A stretch of 10,967 bases of DNA from Cyclobacteriaceae bacterium (GTDB taxonomy: Bacteria > Bacteroidota > Bacteroidia > Cytophagales > Cyclobacteriaceae): positions 1 through 10,967 of the forward strand of contig JAOTYN010000095.1 in NCBI GenBank assembly GCA_029861825.1, in the 5' to 3' direction. Shown in pieces: positions 7,873-10,967 of the stretch; within the stretch, counting starts at the first letter, position 1; each line of letters begins with the position of its first letter. Below the pieces are notes generated by a model. That model ran no database searches, was not told the DNA's origin, and saw nothing but the letters and a program-made list of their open reading frames with translations. Made by a program: the position numbers and the translations under genes.

Positions 7873-9306
7873 TTATTCTGCAATGGCAATTTTTAGAGCG
7901 TTGGTTTGGAATTTGCCTTTTATGGGCATAGAAGCAGTATTGATAATCACATCACCTTTATTTAACCAACCCTTTTCCTTTAACATGCGCTCCACATCGG
8001 CAAAAGTAACATCAGTACTTTCCATATTATTGTAGTAGAAGCTTCTTACCCCCCAAACCAGGTTCAGAGTGTTGAGCAGACGGCGATTGGCGGTAAAAAT
8101 AAAAATATGGGCTTTGGGCCGGTTACCTGCCAGGCGGTAGGCGGTGTACCCGGAAAAGGTCATACCGGTTATCGCTATTGCCCCGGTATCCCTACCCAAC
8201 CGGCAAGCAGAAAGGACGACATTGTTGTTGTAAAAATTACTGTCCTTGGAATCCAATTTGCGGTGTTTGAAATATATATCAGCGGTTTTCTCAACTGACT
8301 GGATAGTCTTGGACATGCTTCGTACTACTTGCAGGGGATATTTTCCTACTGCTGTTTCCGCTGACAACATTAAGGCATCAGCGCCGTCAATAATGGAATT
8401 GGCAATATCGTTGGTCTCAGCCCGGGTAGGTCTGGGACTTTCGATCATACTTTCCATCATCTGAGTGGCTATGATCACCGGCTTGAACTGCTTGTTGCAT
8501 TTGGAGACAATCATTTTCTGCACCATAGGCACATCTTCCATAAGGGTTTCTACCCCCAAATCACCGCGGGCCACCATGAGGCCGTCGGAAACCGCAATTA
8601 TATCGTCGATTTCCCTTAATGCCTGAGGCTTTTCAATTTTGGCAATCACGCTGGTATTCTTACCGGCAGCACTGATGATGTCTTTTAAGTATTCTACATC
8701 CTTGGCGGAACGCACAAAAGACAACGCCACCCATTCCACATCATTCTTAAGAGCAAACTGCAGGTCCTGTTCATCTTTCTCGGTCATAGAAGGAGCACTC
8801 ACTGTGGTACTAGGCAGATTTATGCCTTTGCGAGATTTTAGGGGTCCTCCGTGTACTACTTGGGTAATGACGTCCTTATCGGTGAAACTCTTTACGATAA
8901 CTTCAATTTTCCCGTCATCAATAAGAATAATGTCATCGACTTGTACGTCTCTGGGTAATGACTGATAAGTGGTGCTTACTCTTTGGGCACTCCCCAGGAT
9001 GCTGTCAACAGTAATAGTGAGTTCGGCTCCCTCCTCCAGTTGTACTTCACCGTTCTCCACTTCGCCAATACGTATTTTGGGGCCTTGAAGGTCCTGCAGG
9101 ATGCAAATATGAGTGCTAAGCTCATCATTCAGATTCCGAATGTGATCCAAAACCTGTTGATGATCTTCGTGGCTCCCGTGGGAAAAATTAAGCCTGAACA
9201 CGTCCACTCCCGCCATGATCAGGGCTTTCAGCATCTCTTTACTGCGACTGCCCGGACCTACAGTTGCCACCATTTTGGTTTTATTAAATAGTATCTCGGT
9301 ACCCAT
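7873..9306 (-). CDS. pyk: Pyruvate kinase
   Basis: It converts phosphoenolpyruvate and ADP to pyruvate and ATP, the last step of glycolysis, in the cytosol. The 477-residue length is normal for bacterial enzymes. Motifs are complete: KMVATVGPGS (11-20), RLNFSHG (Arg38, Asn40, Ser42), LQDLQGPKIRIG (Asp72, Lys77, Arg79), the B-domain (about 85-165), the signature IAKIEKPQAL with Lys223 and Glu225, ARGDLGVE (Asp249), ATQMMESM (Thr281, Gln282), PRPTRAE, and ADALMLSAETAVGKYP. The C-terminal domain ends in a TNALKIAIAE-type strand. TVGPGS replaces the common TxGPAS, a mild change. It starts 3 nt after the stop of the IPExxxVDY gene, so the two are surely co-transcribed. No base separates its TAA from the stop of the convergent rqcH-like gene, so any terminator must lie inside that gene's coding sequence. 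Confidence 0.98.
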   Translation of the reverse strand: MGTEILFNKTKMVATVGPGSRSKEMLKALIMAGVDVFRLNFSHGSHEDHQQVLDHIRNLNDELSTHICILQDLQGPKIRIGEVENGEVQLEEGAELTITVDSILGSAQRVSTTYQSLPRDVQVDDIILIDDGKIEVIVKSFTDKDVITQVVHGGPLKSRKGINLPSTTVSAPSMTEKDEQDLQFALKNDVEWVALSFVRSAKDVEYLKDIISAAGKNTSVIAKIEKPQALREIDDIIAVSDGLMVARGDLGVETLMEDVPMVQKMIVSKCNKQFKPVIIATQMMESMIESPRPTRAETNDIANSIIDGADALMLSAETAVGKYPLQVVRSMSKTIQSVEKTADIYFKHRKLDSKDSNFYNNNVVLSACRLGRDTGAIAITGMTFSGYTAYRLAGNRPKAHIFIFTANRRLLNTLNLVWGVRSFYYNNMESTDVTFADVERMLKEKGWLNKGDVIINTASMPIKGKFQTNALKIAIAE

Positions 9307-9309
9307 ATA

Positions 9310-9738
9310 CTAAAATATTAGATTCTCCTTTGACTTTAACTGATCGATTTCCACCACATTAACCAGTTGAATTCCCTGAAGGGCTCTCAACCGATTGCGA
9401 ATCTGAAACGCGTCTGGATTGTGCTCTGCACCTTCCATTAGCATCAGGTAATCGAATTGTTTTAACTCCGGGATTAAGTGTTGTTTGGCAGAAGTGCTCT
9501 CCTCTAAAGACCGGTTTACTAATAAACGAATGATGCGGTGTTCAGTTTGGTATTTATAATTACTGATGAAGAGTTTAATATCATCAAGAAATTCAAAAAT
9601 TTCGTCCGGCTGTTTGACCAAGTTTATTCCTAATTCTTCATTCAAATGCCAGGCCATTTTGTACTCTTTTAGCTGCGATACGATGGCCAATAATGACAAA
9701 TCAAAATCGATTCTGGCAACTAGTTTGTTTTTCTTCAT
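9310..9738 (-). CDS. IPExxxVDY family protein
   Basis: This 142-residue protein belongs to a small Bacteroidota family named for a central IPExxxVDY motif. Here it reads IPELKQFDY (89-97), with Phe in place of Val. The function is unknown; the sequence is charged and soluble (KLVARIDFDLSLLAIVSQLKEY, then a helix-rich middle) without membrane segments or catalytic motifs I can name. The ATG at 9738 is preferred because the family-like sequence starts there. A TTG at 9771 would add 11 residues (LLLEPNRPG) that look like untranslated leader. The gene lies 3 nt upstream of pyk, and I remember this pairing from other flavobacteria, which may mean a role tied to pyruvate kinase expression or stability; that is inference only. 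Confidence 0.88.
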   Translation of the reverse strand: MKKNKLVARIDFDLSLLAIVSQLKEYKMAWHLNEELGINLVKQPDEIFEFLDDIKLFISNYKYQTEHRIIRLLVNRSLEESTSAKQHLIPELKQFDYLMLMEGAEHNPDAFQIRNRLRALQGIQLVNVVEIDQLKSKENLIF

Positions 9739-9768
9739 CAACCCCGGTCTGTTGGGCTCTAAAAGTAA

Positions 9769-9777
9769 CAAAATTTA
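9769..9777 (-). promoter_or_regulatory. Weak -7 candidate for the IPExxxVDY-pyk unit
   Basis: The minus strand reads TAAATTTTG here, which resembles TAnnTTTG with one extra T. It would give a leader of about 25-30 nt before the ATG at 9738. No TTG is present at the usual distance upstream, so support is poor, but nothing better is visible in this gap. Confidence 0.25.
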
Positions 9778-9834
9778 TCCGTTAATAGGCACTTTATTGG
9801 GCGATTTCGAGGTAATTGAAGTTTCTTGAAATAG

Positions 9835-9866
9835 TTTGACAATATGGTATTAAATGTATTTCTTTG
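9835..9866 (+). promoter_or_regulatory. Bacteroidota-type promoter for acpP-fabF
   Basis: TTTG at 9835-9838 is followed after 20 bp by TTTCTTTG at 9859-9866, which matches TAnnTTTG in seven of eight expected positions. Transcription would begin near 9872, leaving a short AT-rich leader (about 20 nt) before the acpP ATG at 9895. That leader ends in a run of T and A residues directly before the start codon, as is common for highly expressed Bacteroidota genes that lack Shine-Dalgarno sites. Confidence 0.6.
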
Positions 9867-9894
9867 CAGTGTATTTCACTAAATATTTTAAAAA

Positions 9895-10131
9895 ATGTCT
9901 GATATAGCACAAAAAGTTAAAGGAATTATTATCGACAAGCTTGGGGTGGAAGAATCGGAGGTTACTCCAGAGGCTAGCTTCACCAACGATCTTGGTGCAG
10001 ATTCCTTGGATACCGTGGAGTTGATCATGGAGTTTGAAAAAGAATTTAACATTTCCATTCCCGACGACCAGGCCGAAAATATTGCTACAGTTGGCCAAGC
10101 TATTTCTTACTTAGAAGAAAACGTAAACTAA
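9895..10131 (+). CDS. acpP: Acyl carrier protein
   Basis: It carries growing fatty-acyl chains on a 4'-phosphopantetheine arm in type II fatty-acid synthesis in the cytosol. The 78-residue length is typical. The attachment serine is Ser37 in the [11 protein letters not shown] motif, and the acidic recognition helix that follows ([11 protein letters not shown]) and the C-terminal [15 protein letters not shown] block are all present. The protein is strongly acidic, as expected. It is first in an operon with fabF, 37 nt downstream, with a hairpin in the gap. The promoter at 9835-9866 probably drives both. Confidence 0.98.
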   Translation: MSDIAQKVKGIIIDKLGVEESEVTPEASFTNDLGADSLDTVELIMEFEKEFNISIPDDQAENIATVGQAISYLEENVN

Positions 10132-10151
10132 ATTTAGGTCTCAACCTAAAT
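10132..10151 (+). terminator. Perfect 8-bp hairpin between acpP and fabF (attenuator or mRNA-end candidate)
   Basis: ATTTAGGT (10132-10139) and ACCTAAAT (10144-10151) are exact inverted repeats around a CTCA loop, starting at the base after the acpP stop codon. The stem is AT-rich (three G-C pairs of eight). The nearest T run (10163-10167) is 11 nt downstream, so it is not a classical strong terminator. A partial terminator or a block to 3' exonucleases would give more acpP than fabF mRNA, which fits the high demand for ACP. This role is inferred. Confidence 0.5.
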
Positions 10152-10168
10152 CCTTCAAATAATTTTTA

Positions 10169-10967
10169 ATGCAGCTAAAACGCGTTGTAATAACAGGACT
10201 AGGAGCCCTTACTCCAATAGGTAATAATGTCCAGGAATACTGGACAAACTTGTCTAAAGGGGTGAGTGGCGCTGCACCTATTACCCGGTTCGATGCCGAG
10301 AAATTCAAAACACGTTTTGCCTGTGAAGTTAAAGGTTTCGATCCTACCGAGTTCCTGGATCGAAAGGAATCCCGAAAGATGGATCCCTTTACACAATATG
10401 CGATGGTAGCCGCTCAAGAGGCCATGACCGACTCCGGATTGGACCTGGAAGCTATTGACAAAGATCGTGCAGGAGTCATCTGGGGTTCAGGCATTGGAGG
10501 ATTGCGAACATTTCAGGATGAGGTAACGGGATTCACTTTGGGCGATGGTACCCCACGGTTCAACCCTTTCTTTATTCCTAAAATGATCGCGGACATAAGT
10601 GCCGGGTATATTTCTATAAAGTACCAATTCAGAGGGCCTAATTTCGTAACAGTCTCGGCCTGCGCATCCGCCACTAATGCCCTGATCGATGCTTTTACCT
10701 ATATACGTACCGGCCGAACGGATATCATTGTTTCCGGTGGGTCCGAGGCCGCAGTCACCCAGGCGGGAATCGGGGGATTCAATGCCATGAAGGCACTTTC
10801 TGAAAGGAATGAGGATCCAGCCACCGCATCGCGGCCTTTCGATAAAGACCGTGACGGTTTTGTCTTGGGCGAAGGAGCTGGCGCCTTGATATTGGAAGAA
10901 TATGAACATGCGAAAGCCCGAGGAGCCAAAATTTATGCGGAGCTGGTAGGAGGCGGCATGTCTGCCG
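10169..10967 (+). CDS. fabF: Beta-ketoacyl-ACP synthase II FabF (partial, C-terminus outside window)
   Basis: It condenses acyl chains with malonyl-ACP during fatty-acid elongation. The visible 266 residues (of about 415 in the family) start with MQLKRVVITGLGALTPIGN, a classic thiolase-fold N-terminus. The nucleophile is Cys165 in TVSACASATNA. Further family blocks are GSGIGGL, SGGSEAAVT, the ASRPFDKDRDGFVLGEGAG segment and LEEYEHAKARGA. The two catalytic histidines and the C-terminal half lie beyond the edge. The gene follows acpP by 37 nt without a promoter of its own that I can see. FabF is preferred over FabB from the overall sequence and the acpP-fabF order. Confidence 0.97.
   Translation, partial: MQLKRVVITGLGALTPIGNNVQEYWTNLSKGVSGAAPITRFDAEKFKTRFACEVKGFDPTEFLDRKESRKMDPFTQYAMVAAQEAMTDSGLDLEAIDKDRAGVIWGSGIGGLRTFQDEVTGFTLGDGTPRFNPFFIPKMIADISAGYISIKYQFRGPNFVTVSACASATNALIDAFTYIRTGRTDIIVSGGSEAAVTQAGIGGFNAMKALSERNEDPATASRPFDKDRDGFVLGEGAGALILEEYEHAKARGAKIYAELVGGGMSA

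Noticed and set aside
7885..7921. Intrinsic terminator for the rqcH-like gene
   Set aside because: The stem has only five pairs, a mismatch and three more pairs around a 15-base loop, and lies inside pyk coding sequence; too weak to annotate.
8639..8965. 108-codon open frame on the plus strand
   Set aside because: It is antisense to the catalytic core and B-domain of pyk; open only because of codon bias on the other strand.
9739..9771. Upstream TTG start adding 11 residues to the IPExxxVDY protein
   Set aside because: The added residues do not resemble the family N-terminus, and the ATG at 9738 begins a sequence that does.
1..10967. Defence island, mobile element, CRISPR array, tRNA or rRNA
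   Set aside because: No transposase, integrase, repeat-spacer array, terminal inverted repeats or RNA-gene sequence could be seen; the gene content is housekeeping and signalling.

Overview
The window looks like a chromosomal segment from a member of the Bacteroidota, most likely the family Flavobacteriaceae. Four things point there. Two promoter-like sites fit the Bacteroidota pattern (TTG, a spacer of 19-20 bp, then TAnnTTTG or a one-base variant). Gene starts lack clear Shine-Dalgarno sites. An IPExxxVDY-family gene, known to me only from Bacteroidota, sits directly before pyk. The NFACT (RqcH-like) protein is of the Bacteroidota type. Base composition looks uniform by eye (G+C in the mid-40s percent), and I see no mobile element, phage gene, CRISPR array, tRNA or rRNA.

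Layout. (1) 1-753, minus strand: 5' part of miaA (tRNA A37 dimethylallyltransferase), cut by the window edge. (2) 754-869: a divergent intergenic region; the best promoter for the rightward genes overlaps the first codons of miaA. (3) 870-7872, plus strand: five tightly packed genes, probably one transcription unit. They encode a 1340-residue soluble hybrid histidine kinase with five PAS domains and a GAF domain, a CheY-like single-domain response regulator, a 91-residue protein of unknown function, a PhnP-like metallo-beta-lactamase-fold hydrolase and an RqcH/NFACT protein. The last three overlap (TTGA and TAGTG junctions) and two of them use non-ATG starts. (4) 7873-9738, minus strand: pyk (pyruvate kinase), whose stop codon directly abuts the stop of the rqcH-like gene, preceded by the IPExxxVDY gene; these two form a two-gene unit. 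(5) 9739-9894: a second divergent region with a good acpP promoter. (6) 9895-10967, plus strand: acpP (acyl carrier protein), a short perfect hairpin, then the 5' part of fabF (beta-ketoacyl-ACP synthase II), cut by the window edge.

How the genes work together. The kinase and the CheY-like protein carry all sites for a His-Asp-His-Asp phosphorelay (H849, D1144, H1283, then D53 of the separate regulator), but neither has a DNA-binding or enzymatic output domain, so the target is unknown. The RqcH-like protein belongs to ribosome-associated quality control, where C-terminal tails are added to nascent chains on stalled large subunits. It is coupled to a hydrolase whose relatives act on cyclic phosphates, which suggests a testable link to RNA-end processing after ribosome rescue. 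pyk and acpP/fabF are central metabolism and fatty-acid synthesis. Most of the window is ordinary housekeeping; the least explained part is the coupled 91-residue protein / hydrolase / RqcH block and its position behind a phosphorelay.
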